A stretch of DNA of 64,000 nucleotides from Perilla frutescens (taxonomy: Eukaryota; Streptophyta; Magnoliopsida; Lamiales; Lamiaceae), in assembly GCA_026008535.1 (NCBI GenBank), contig BRKX01000012.1:27805848-27869847 (forward strand), read 5' to 3'. Of the stretch, positions 34,685-44,359 are shown piece after piece (the stretch's first letter is position 1; each line of letters begins with the position of its first letter). A program made the translations under genes and the position numbers. The notes under the pieces were generated by a model that saw only the letters and a list, made by a program, of their open reading frames with translations, searched no databases and had not been told where the DNA came from.

Positions 34685-36664
34685 TGTTAGGAAATTTTTA
34701 ATTTCCTAAATAATCTAAATATGGGTAACATATTTGTATGCAATTATATTTGCTATTTAAATATCTGTGGACTTAATTAAATGGTCTTAATAAGGTAATT
34801 GTCCATAGGCTGCGTAATTGATATGGAATTAATAAGTAGATATCAAATACTATTCTAATTAGGTGTTTAGGGTAGCCTAATTAAATATTATATATAGCCC
34901 CATTGGTTATGGTCCCCAATATAATAAATCAAACATAGTTTTTACTTCTTCTCATCTGGAAGAAAAACGAAGGTCCCTGATAAACTGAGATTTTACACCG
35001 TTTTAGTACACTTTTGTGTTAAGTTTTGCATGGTTTTGGCGTGTCTCATCTCAGTTTATTCGGCTTTTCACTTGATTTTGGAATTTGGTGTAGTTTGACA
35101 AATTTTGCAGGTTGTCCTTGATTTTGAATGCTTTAAAGAAAGGAAGTGATAATGAAGTCCAGAGAATGACGTAAAGAAAGTGGATCGAAAAGACGAGACG
35201 AAACGAGCCTGAAGAAGGCTCGCGACCGCATGCCGCGAGCGTGCCCACGAGCAAGGTCGCGGGTAACCAATGGCTTGGCCACTGACGGGTCGCGACTGCG
35301 AGGGAGTACGAGAGAGAAAAATTCACGACCCCGGTCACGAATATCGAATGAGCTCACGAATTTATTACCACATCAGGCCACATGTCGCCATGTGGAGTCG
35401 CGACTCGAGTCGCGGGCAGACCGATTGCGAGCGGGGTCGCAGTTCGTCTAGACTTATCCGATTTTGACCTATTTTTGGGCTTTTCTATACTTGGTATTTA
35501 AGGGTTTTGGAGGACGAAAATTCATCACCATACACCCTACCCTAAGATTGAAAGCAGAGAATTACCACAGAGAAAAAGCATCGCGAAGAGCAAGACCAAG
35601 GAATTCGAGCAATTCAAGATTAGAGGCAGATATTATCTTCCAAGTTTTATTTTTTTTTATTTCTTGTCTAGCTATGAACAACTTGTGGACGAATTTATTT
35701 GTTTATTTTAGTATGAACAACTAAACCCTAGTGTTCTAGGGTTGATTCATGATTCATTTATGAAGTCTTTTTAATTAATTCCAATTTATATGTCTATGAT
35801 TTTATTGCATTTTATTTATTCTTGCGATTAATTGTGCATCCGTTGACTGGTCATTAATTGATGTTATTTATTGTGTTGATTCATAAATCGAGAGAGGAGT
35901 TTTGACACCAGATTAGGAATAATTAACTTGGTAATTAACAACACTCGAGAGAGTTGAGATTATTTGAGAGAGCATTAAACCCTTTGAACATTGAGGAGTT
36001 ACATGTTAGATAACTAATGGAAATATTGTTATTTGTTGTGTAATCAACAATCTAGATGCTTCAAGAGGAGGTTTGGAATGCATAAGTGGTAGCTCTAGTG
36101 CAATTAAAATCCCAACATAGGCACGAATTTGGAATTAGTTAATTGAATGTATTAAATGATGATTGTTCAATCCTAGAATACGTCTGTTCCTATTGATATT
36201 TTCTCTGTGTAATTTATCTGTTGTTGATTTTAGTTTTTTTTTTAATTTTAGTTATTTGTTTCATTTAGTTAATTAGAATACTTCTCAAATTTGGGTGATC
36301 TAGATAACATAGGTATGATAAATTGGATAACTAGTGATTAAAAATTCAAGTCTCTGTGGATTCGAACTTGTTCGCCATTATACTAGAAACCTCACTGTAC
36401 ACTTGCAGTTTAGGTATAAATAAATAACCGAATAGTCCCATAGAAGGAATAAGGAGATTTAGTTGAGGAAGACCATAATACCAATTCTCTGTTCGTGTTC
36501 GGATCTAGAGATTGCTCATAAAGGTATTTCCCATCAAGATTTTCAATCTCAATGGGTTCAGATATTCATATAATCTTTGACAATCTAGTGCGATGTTATT
36601 ATCCTAGAATATTATATGATCTAGGATGGTTGAATTTATATTAAGTGATTTATAAAATCTTACA
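34685..36664 (+). repeat. 3' LTR of the copia element, interrupted
   Basis: It starts TGTTAGGAAATTTTTAATTT and ends AAATCTTACA. It is about 518 bp once the insertion at 34978-36434 and one copy of its GTCCC duplication are removed, comparable to the 507-bp 5' LTR. Confidence 0.87.
34978..36434 (+). mobile_element. Solo LTR of a gypsy-type retrotransposon nested in the copia 3' LTR
   Basis: The 1457-bp block starts TGATAAACTGAGATTTT and ends AATAACCGAATA. It is flanked by GTCCC on both sides (34973-34977, 36435-36439). The uninterrupted sequence AAGGTCCCATAGAAGG is preserved in the 5' LTR. The block is notably GC-richer at 35150-35460. Near its 3' end it has a stretch like TCTCTGTGGATTCGAAC, common near the ends of Tat/Athila-type LTRs. 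There is no coding region, so it is a solo LTR. The gypsy assignment is an inference. Confidence 0.72.
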
Positions 36665-36953
36665 AAGTTCACTTAGTCATGGGAATAAAGAAGAAGAAGA
36701 AGAAGAAGAAGAAGAAGAAGAAGAAGAAGAAGAGCTGAAATTGGAATATCTGACTATAGAGAATAAACTAGCAGACCTACTTACAAAGGGGAATGAAGAA
36801 GAAGAAGAAGAAGAAGAAGAAGAAGAAGAGCTCAAATTGGAATATATGACTATAGAGAATCAACTAGCAAACCTACTTACAAAAGGTCTAGAAGCGTCAA
36901 GGTTCAAGGCACTCAAATCACACCTAGTGATATTGGTGATAGGACCAAAGTAA
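36645..36953 (+). pseudogene. Tandem relic of a copia RNase H C-terminus with (GAA)n expansion
   Basis: A 102-codon frame has two copies of a copia pol tail, LEYLTIENKLADLLTKG and LEYMTIENQLANLLTKG, each preceded by a (GAA)n run coding for 12-15 glutamates. The second copy continues LEASRFKALKSHL. The motif resembles the '...E..ADxxTKxL...F' end of copia RNase H. It overlaps the end of the preceding LTR and has no partner domains, so it is a repeat-expanded fragment and not a gene. Confidence 0.65.
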
Positions 36954-36964
36954 TAATTGTAGAC

Positions 36965-37083
36965 CACACAGATGAAGAGTAATTTTAGGTGTGACAAACT
37001 CATATCTAGTGGTGTTGGTGGTAGAATTCGAACTTAAGACAATTGGCCTCAAACTAACACCACTCCACCACTAGGTCATCCCC
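36965..37083 (-). mobile_element. SINE fragment (same family as 44863-45060)
   Basis: Reading down from 37083, the start GGGGATGACCTAGTGGTGGA and the later AAGTTCGAATTCTACC and ACACCACTAG match the SINE at 44863 in order, as does GTCACACCT. The 3' part has diverged and no target duplication is clear. Confidence 0.65.
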
Positions 37084-37329
37084 ATTAGACATCATGTGGA
37101 CCCTGATTATATCTATAAGATGATGATATAAGATTATTGGAGATCTTTTTATGGGATGCTCTTACATGGCATTATTCATTTTCTTTGAAAGCATTTGTTT
37201 TATCTGGTTTCCTAGTTCTGCAAAAGAAATATGTTAACAAGAAATTGCCAATATCAAAGTTCATTAAATTTGATGTGTTAGGGGAATTCTTATGATTATT
37301 GATGGAAGAAGAGCATATAGCACAAGTTA

Positions 37330-37556
37330 ATTTTCTTTTTCTTTGATTTCTTAGAAGAGTGAGGGTGGGGCTATAGAAATTGAATGCCGGCAAATGGCTA
37401 CATGGGTTATTCTATTTTTTTTTAAATCATGGTTTTAAGTTGGGAGCTATGAAGTAATGAAGGTAGAACTTTACATAAAAATAATTATTTTATTTTATTT
37501 TAAATATGAGGTTATGATGAGAAAAAAAAAATTGACTATGTTTAGAATTGTCCAAT
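37330..37556 (-). repeat. Unclassified dispersed repeat, copy 2 (inverted)
   Basis: On the minus strand from 37556 it starts GGACAATTCTAAACATAG and follows the same order of blocks as 29551-29780. Confidence 0.55.
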
Positions 37557-37570
37557 AAATAATTATAGAG

Positions 37571-37850
37571 CGGCACTATACAGATTTTTTTTTTTTGTAT
37601 TTAACCAAAATATACATTTATGTAATATTTTCTTTAAATATTTTATATGCAATTCCTATTGTGACACGATTTGTGTACTATTTTAAAAATAAATATTGTA
37701 TCACATATTTTTTTTTTTTTGAGCAGAAGGTATCAAATATAATTAATCTCACCTTAATATGACAATAGGAATTGCATAAAAAATAATTTTAAAAAAAATT
37801 ATATAAATGTATATTTTATAGGTTTTTTTAAAAAATCTAGATAGCGTACG
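37571..37850. mobile_element. MITE with long imperfect inverted repeats
   Basis: The left arm (CGGCACTATACAGATTTTTT ... ATATGCAATTCCTATTGT) pairs with the right arm (ACAATAGGAATTGCATA ... AAAATCTAGATAGCGTACG). The arms are about 110 bp and imperfect. No clear target duplication and no coding capacity. Confidence 0.6.
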
Positions 37851-39464
37851 GGCTGCATCGAATGCTCCGAGTTAATCTCATTCTAAAATAAAAATAAAAA
37901 TTAGGGTTAAATTAGAGTTTTTATTTTTATTTTTTAAAAATATTTTAGGGACGTAAATGACAACATTAGTAGATGTTCATTATATTCGTCACGTTTTTTT
38001 TTTCCACTTCCTGATATGTAAATGACATAGGTGTGTAAGAGAAAAAAATCACAATATTGTCATTTTCATAGTAGGAGGTGAAAAAACGGTAGGAACATAA
38101 TTAACATTTAATTAAGGAGTAAGATATGTCCCTAAAATATTTTTTGTAAAAATATTAAAAAATAAAATAAAATGAAAGCTCGGGTAGGATGCCCAAATGG
38201 GATCGAATTTTCCTAAAAAATAGGGAATTGGGCCTCTTGGATTTGTGTGTTTGGGCCGCATTTAAAAGTTTTTGGAAATAAGAAAGTCGATCAACTAGAT
38301 ATCTCATCCGCGTTTATTTCTTTATTTTTTATGTAATAAAGGTAACAAGTCCTGCACGCATTTAAATGATACTTGAAATTGAAAGTCTTAAACCACATAG
38401 CATGGGAGAAATTCGATCATCAACTGTGTTCTATATTTTTACATGTGTATATTATGACACATGTTGTTAACTTTACCACTCTTTAAAATTTTAGAATCTC
38501 TCAACGTTTTCCATAGAATCATTCATTTATCATGATAGATGTGGAATAATCTCGAATTTCTTATGATTTGAAGTGTAGTGTGCTCCCAATTTGCACAATT
38601 GCGTCTTAATATGATCTCGAACCTTTGTCACAAATTCACAATTCACAATTTCACATGCTAACCCCTCCCTCTTCAAAAGTTATTTTATGGAGGAATTTAA
38701 ACGCATTAATATTGATTTAGTAGATAATGTACTTATCTAATTATCTTGAATGATTGGAAAAAAAAAAAAGAAGATACTTATAAGAGCGTTTGGTATTAAT
38801 CTCTTTTTGCTTGAGGTGATTCTAATAAGAAATGATTGATGCATTTTAAAATATTCTTCCAACTCGTACCCTAATTTATGCAATTTAACATTATGGGTCA
38901 ATATTTTGGGCTACTAACCCATTACACCGAATAATATCTTACATCTTGAAACTTGCAAAACTAAAGTGTTGCAGCCTGCAACTATTTTGTTTTCTATTCC
39001 AATATAGTTTTAATTAATTGTAACCCACTAATTTTTTTCTCGGTCGACACATATAACAAATGGATAGAGTTCCTCCAAAACAAAATAAAATTGTAGGTAA
39101 TTGTTGGCAAAATTTCATTTTTTATTTTTATTTTTATTTTTAAGAAAGCAGTGGATCTCCAACCCGTAATATCTCCCTATTACACAAGATCTTCCGGATT
39201 GGGCGTCCCAAAAGTAGAAATATTTGTGGAATTTTTTGAAACAACATATATGAGTAGTAGTTATGAGCACACATCAAGTTTGAAGAATTAATAGTGGAGA
39301 TGTACCTTCAAGTCAACTTGATGTGAAACACATTTTATCCTATATTTTGAATCAAGTCCAATTTATTAGACAATACATCATTCGGTCTTCCCCAGTCCCC
39401 ACCAACTTATATCAATATGCATAAATTGAGAAATTAATATTATTTAAATAAGTTTATCACATAG
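37851..39464. other. AT-rich intergenic DNA
   Basis: No gene or well-bounded repeat is visible. Short stretches of homopolymer and simple sequence are scattered through it. Confidence 0.5.
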
Positions 39465-39469
39465 GTACA

Positions 39470-39716
39470 TGATACAACCTTAATTCTAAAATAGTCAAGA
39501 TGTATCGATAATAGGGCTCTTCGAGCGACCCTTTACTCCAGAATGAGAAAATTACAGTAGAGGGAGAGAGAGAGCCTAGAGAGAGAAAGAGAAAACATTC
39601 ATCATATTCATTCTTGTTGTTCAATACAAAACATGTGTGGTAAATAAAAGTGGTAGAGATGCCCTAGTATTCACTTGGGCCTTTCTTCATACATATGGGC
39701 CGGCCCAGTCGTATCA
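39470..39716 (-). repeat. Left LTR (inverted) of the palindromic element
   Basis: On the minus strand it starts TGATACGACTGGGCCGGCCC at 39716 and ends GGTTGTATCA at 39470. Its own termini are inverted repeats (TGATACRAC). It contains a (GA)n tract at 39562-39594. Confidence 0.75.
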
Positions 39717-39759
39717 TTCCATTCCCCATGGAAAACCACCTTGTCCTCAAGGTGGTGGT

Positions 39760-40530
39760 TCACATGAGCCTCGTTTCCTCCTCTGTTGGCATCTGATCAG
39801 GGAGCCCTTCTGCCCACTGCACCCAAGCCTGCAGTTGAGCTCCTTGAAGTTGGACATTGTCGGGGATGGTTTCAGTAGTAGCAGTGCCCAAGCACTTGGT
39901 AACAGGGAAGGGCTTGCTTAATTCAAATTCTGGGCGGTACAAGGCCAAAATGAAGCTAAGGTTCTCCTTCTTGAAATAGATCAACAACCAAGAGATGAGC
40001 TCATATTTTTCACAAACGATTTTCATCGGCTGTTGTAGGGGTGGAAACATCACCATGATACCCAAAAACATGTAAAATAAGAGATGAACATTGTATCTTG
40101 ATTTAGCTTCACTCATGTTTTCCACTCCATTAACAATATAATGCGTGTCATCCTCACTTGGTTGTTCTCTTGACAAAAGCAACATAACCACAGTTTTGCC
40201 ATCTTTCTTATTAGTAATTATAGGCATATCAAGTGATGGGAGCAACCTCAGTTCAAATTTCTCAACTTCCAACTTGCTCAGAGACAATTTTACAATGCCT
40301 AATCTCTTGTCTTGCCTCACACCTTTAACAATTACATAAAAAATGCATGATTGTTTCTCCATAGATTCTGCGGCTACATCAAATGATTGACTCCAAACAA
40401 AAATCCTAGGAATATAACTCCCACTCAAAATCTTCATAGTATAATCGATGCGTAGTTTCGGCTCTGTGAAAAGAGCTACTACCAGTATGCGAGGAGTTTC
40501 TTCCACAAGTTGCGAAATAACACAAACCAC
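39760..40530 (-). pseudogene. Chimeric frame: synaptotagmin SMP/C2 fragment plus gypsy tail (left arm)
   Basis: A 256-codon open frame, mirrored at 41002-41772. Its N-terminal part (VVCVISQLVEETPRI...TEPKLRIDYTMKI) resembles the SMP domain of plant synaptotagmin/E-Syt proteins. The middle (DKRLGIVKLSLSKLEVEKFE, LRLLPSLDM, ITNKKDG) resembles a C2 domain of the same family. The C-terminal part (LQAWVQWAEGLPDQM...EEETRL) followed, one base out of frame, by HHLEDKVVFHGE matches the end of Ty3/gypsy polyproteins. There is no ATG at the frame start (it opens with GTG), no promoter and no intact domain. It is a captured and degraded fragment inside a retroelement. Confidence 0.62.
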
Positions 40531-41001
40531 AGTAAAAACTTTGAGATCTTTTAACTGAATAAAAATGTAAACAAGTGCAACCTCAATAGTTAGAACATCA
40601 CTTTGAGAACCCCCGGGTCAAAAAGCATATTAGTTTCATTGTTTTCCTCAAATAAAAAATAAGCCACTGAGTAAGCAATGGTTTCATATCTAATGCAGAA
40701 AGCCTCCAAGCCTACAATGCATTTTGGTAGAAATGCATTAGACAATGAAACTAATATGCTTTAGACATTAGACAATGAAACTAATATGTTTTAGACATGA
40801 AACCAATGAAACTAATAGGCCACTTGGAGGCTCTCTGCATTAGACATGAAACCATTGCTTACTCAGTGGCCTATTTTTTATTTGAGGAAACAATGAAACT
40901 AATATGCTTTTTGACCCGGGGGTTGTCAAAGTGATGTTCTAACTATTGAGGTTGCACTTGTTTACATTTTTATTCAGTTAAAAGATCTCAAAGTTTTTAC
41001 T

Positions 41002-41772
41002 GTGGTTTGTGTTATTTCGCAACTTGTGGAAGAAACTCCTCGCATACTGGTAGTAGCTCTTTTCACAGAGCCGAAACTACGAATCGATTATACTATGAAG
41101 ATTGTGAGTGGGAGTTATATTCCTAGGATTTTTGTTTGGAGTCAATCATTTGATGTAGCCGCAGAATCTATGGAGAAACGGTCATGCATTTTTGATGTAA
41201 TTGATAAAGGTGTGAGGCAAGACAAGAGATTAGGCATTGTAAAATTGTCTCTGAGCAAGTTGGAAGTTGAGAAATTTGAACTGAGGTTGCTCCCATCACT
41301 TGATATGCCTATAATTACTAATAAGAAAGATGGCGAAACTGTGGTTATGTTGCTTTTGTCAAGAGAACAACCAAGTGAGGATGACATGCATTATATTGTT
41401 AATGGAGTGGAAAACATGAGCGAAGCTAAATCGAGATACAATGTTCATCTCTTGTTTTACATGTGCTTGAGTATCATGGTGATGTTTCCACCCCTACAAC
41501 AACCGATGAAAATCATTTGTGAAAAATATGAGCTCATTTCTTGGTTGTTGATCTATTTCAAGAAGGAGAACCTTAGCTTCATTTTGGCCTTGTACCGCCC
41601 AGAATTTGAATTAAGCAAGCCCTTCCCTGTTACCAAGTGCTTGGGCACTGCTGCTACTGAAACCATCCCCGACAATGTCCAACTTCAAGGAGCTCAACTG
41701 CAGGCTTGGGTGCAGTGGGCAGAAGGGCTCCCTGATCAGATGCCAACAGAGGAGGAAACGAGGCTCATGTGA
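41002..41772 (+). pseudogene. Chimeric frame: synaptotagmin SMP/C2 fragment plus gypsy tail (right arm)
   Basis: Inverted copy of the frame at 39760-40530, with ten amino-acid differences (for example L to V, Q to R, Y to D, V to D). Upstream of the GTG the same frame continues leftwards with EVALVYIFIQLKDLKVFT, which fits the start of the plant synaptotagmin SMP domain (IQLKDLxVFT). The captured part therefore begins near 40940. Both copies have stayed open although most differences change residues, so there is no sign of strong selection on the protein. Confidence 0.62.
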
Positions 41773-41815
41773 ACCACCACCTTGAGGACAAGGTGGTTTT
41801 CCATGGTGAGTGGAA

Positions 41816-42064
41816 TAATACGACTGGGCCGGCCCATATGTATGAAGAAAGGCCCAAGTGAATACTAGGGCATCTCTACCACTTTTATTTACCACACATG
41901 TTTTGTATTGAACAACAAGAATGAATATGATGAATGTTTTCTCTTTCTCTCTCTAGGCTCTCTCTCTCTCCCTCTACTGTAATTCTCTCATTCTGGAGTA
42001 AAGGGTCGCTCGAAGACCCCTATTATCGATACATCTTGATTATTTTAGAATTAAGGTTGTGTCA
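41816..42064 (+). repeat. Right LTR of the palindromic element
   Basis: 249 bp, from (T)AATACGACTGGGCCGGCCC to GGTTGTGTCA. It is preceded by CACCTTGAGGACAAGGTGG, the DNA version of the gypsy LEDKV tail. The expected TG start is mutated to TA here but is intact in the left copy. Confidence 0.75.
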
Positions 42065-42069
42065 GTACA

Positions 42070-43443
42070 ACACTAGATCGAAAGTGAATTGTATTATCAT
42101 AAATATGTTAATGTACGATAATGGGACTGTATCATATAAAATGTCATATATTCATTCATATCTATCGTGGGTTGGGTATATATAATTAACTCTTTGTGCA
42201 AAACTCTAAGCACTCTTGCAATAACCTTTTGGGCCCATTGGAATCTTGAAAAGAATTTTCAACATAAAATAAATGAGGAATATAATTGTGATTTTTTTGG
42301 AAAAGGGGTAGGTTTAAGTCTAGAAGGATTGGGATTGGGGCAATGGGGCAACAAGTCAACTTTGTGTAAATTGAATGTCAAAAAAGTGGTTATTTATAGT
42401 CGGCGTCGGTCCAATACAGCTGCATCAGTGCTTGTATAACTCAATCTATTTCACCTTTTTGTTAGTCTTGGATCTTTTTTTTTCTAGTTTAATTAATTCA
42501 GTTTTCAACTAGCTTTGGGTTAGGTTTAGATTCGTACCAATTTTAATTCATGATTTCAAATCAATGGGTATATATAAAGAGTTAATGATTTCAAATGAAT
42601 GGATAAAAATTGAGTGTGTTTACTTGGTTATTAATTAAAATGTAACTGTTTAAATTTCATGTTTGGACTGTATGTAGAAATGCTACAAGGATTTCACACC
42701 TGTTATTTAAGTTGGTTCGGTGTAGTATTTCAGATTTTCAATTTTTTTCTTCGTTTGTCTTAATCAAATGCTGCGTATTTGATTCCGTCCATAAACTGGT
42801 TTTCTTCTCTATAAATCCAACGTTTTAAACTTTATGTGAAAATTACAAGATGGACCTTGTGTTCATTCCTACAATTAACCATGATTCAATTGATAAGTAA
42901 CAAGAAAAAAGCAAAAAATAAAATAAAATAAAAAATATGTAGCAATAAATCAAGACGCGCTATAACGATAAAAAATAAATATTCAATTGATATTTTTACA
43001 TTAAATAAATCTAGAGCTAAAGTATATGAAAAAAATCAGAACAGAATTATACTTAAATAAATCAATGTTAATTAATTTAATTAGAAAACATCATTTAGGA
43101 TCACAAACCGAAGCCCACTACAGAAAGAAAAAATAAATTATTTAAATCATAGCCTAAGAAAAAAATTAATTCTCCAGTCTTATTCAAATAGACTTGTTTT
43201 TCTTTTTTGAATGTCCCAATATATAGTTATATTGACTGATATATATATATATATAGCTCATTTACTAGTATATATTCGATTTAATATGTTTATATTAAAC
43301 ATTAATTTATTATTAAAAAATAAATATGGACATATTTGAAATTTACTAGTTTAATTCAATAATACTCTTAATTTTAGTGAAAAATTCAATCAATATATTT
43401 GAATGGACGGACGGAATACATGACATAAAAAGAAAATTAACAA
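42070..43443. other. Intergenic AT-rich DNA
   Basis: Open frames at 42070-42440 have no recognisable product. A (TA)n run lies near 43241-43255. No gene is supported. Confidence 0.5.
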
Positions 43444-43446
43444 TAA

Positions 43447-44345
43447 GGACGTGATTGGTACTGTGGAATTGAATGGAATAGAATGATCATTCATGTGTCC
43501 ATTCCCATTCCGGCAATTGATATGGTTCAAAATCGGGAATCACCATTCCCGATGGAATCCTTATTCCCAAAGGAAGGGGAATAACCATTCACCCACCCCC
43601 ATGAGTTTAGTTATTCCCAGTGACCAAAAAAATTAATATATGATATATTTATACATAATCATGTCTTATAATATTATTTTATCATATTTAAAAAAAATAA
43701 ATCAAAAAATCAAATTAAATAATTTATTATTATTATTTCTTAATTATTTTTATATTATTATTTATTTTCAAAATATAGTTTAAAAATATGTGTTAAATCA
43801 AATTTTGATAGCTTTTATAATTTTGTTAAAGAAAATGAAAGTGATGGCGAAATAAATATACCATAAAAATATGTTATAATACAATATAAAATATTTATGT
43901 ATTTGATATAATTCAATATATTCAAATGAAAAATTGAAATGTTAAAGAATTTTTCTATGAAGCAAAAATATTTTTATTAACTTATACAAATTATTGTACA
44001 TTGATTAAATAAATATTTTAGAATAAAGTTTTTCAATAAAATAAATAAATTATAATTTGCTAAAAAAATTAGAAAAAATTATATACTAAAAAAGAAAAAA
44101 AAAATTGGCGTTTAGAAATATAAAAAATAAGTTAAGACGTGCGTTGATATCTATTAGTTACTACGTACACTTTATTCAATTATAAGAAGATTTGAAATTA
44201 CATAAAATATTCATTATATAAGATAAAATATATATATATATATATATATTTCATTCCGCTCTTCATTTCGTAGACATACCAATCATAAGAATTGTCATTC
44301 CATTCCTAAGTTCATTCCATTTATAATTTATACGTAGACATACCT
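43447..44345 (-). mobile_element. PIF/Harbinger-type MITE, copy C (right end damaged)
   Basis: Inverted relative to copy B. The left border GGACGTGATTGGTACTGTGG follows TAA (43444-43446), and GGAATGG/CCATTCCC tracts follow. The interior aligns with copy B on the other strand up to GACATACCAATCATAAGAAT near 44275. The terminal ~30 bp expected at the right end is replaced by a tract with a 16-bp direct repeat, TATAATTTATACGTAG (44322-44337 and 44348-44363). Confidence 0.72.
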
Positions 44346-44359
44346 AATATAATTTATAC

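Larger units (their letters stand above)
31303..36664 (+). mobile_element. Ty1/copia LTR retrotransposon, deleted and non-autonomous
   Basis: The 5' LTR is 31303-31809 (TGTGAGGAG...CCTACA). The 3' LTR is 34685-36664, interrupted by a later solo LTR. The 5-bp duplication AAGTT lies at 31298-31302 and 36665-36669. Just after the 5' LTR is TGGTATCAAAGC (31812-31823), the initiator-Met tRNA primer site typical of copia. Before the 3' LTR is the purine tract AAGTGGAAGAT. The internal part is only 2.9 kb. It keeps a frame-broken relic of the pol C-terminus around 34080-34215 and no complete gag, integrase or reverse transcriptase. Its LTRs are clearly diverged, so it is an old insertion. Confidence 0.88.
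39470..42064. mobile_element. Palindromic gypsy-derived element with inverted terminal LTRs
   Basis: The 2595-bp unit is flanked by a 5-bp duplication GTACA (39465-39469 and 42065-42069). It begins TGATACAACCTTAATTC and ends with its near-perfect inverse, TTAAGGTTGTGTCA. The arms (about 39470-40715 and 40820-42064) are inverted copies, and their open frames differ at only ten of 256 residues. The centre is an approximately 100-bp spacer. Each outer end is a 247-249 bp LTR in opposite orientation. Inside each LTR lies a purine-rich tract (GGGGAATGGAA in the left arm) and a gypsy polyprotein tail. Normal retrotransposons have direct LTRs. TG...CA ends with a 5-bp duplication imply insertion by a retroviral-type integrase. 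Confidence 0.82.

Noticed and set aside
34978..36434. First considered as a separate gene-bearing GC-rich island
   Set aside because: No frame has domain structure. TG start and GTCCC duplication show that it is a solo LTR.
39760..41772. Pair of divergent 256-aa genes sharing a promoter
   Set aside because: The frames open with GTG, not ATG, contain truncated SMP/C2 parts and a gypsy tail, and lie inside a retroelement with a target duplication.
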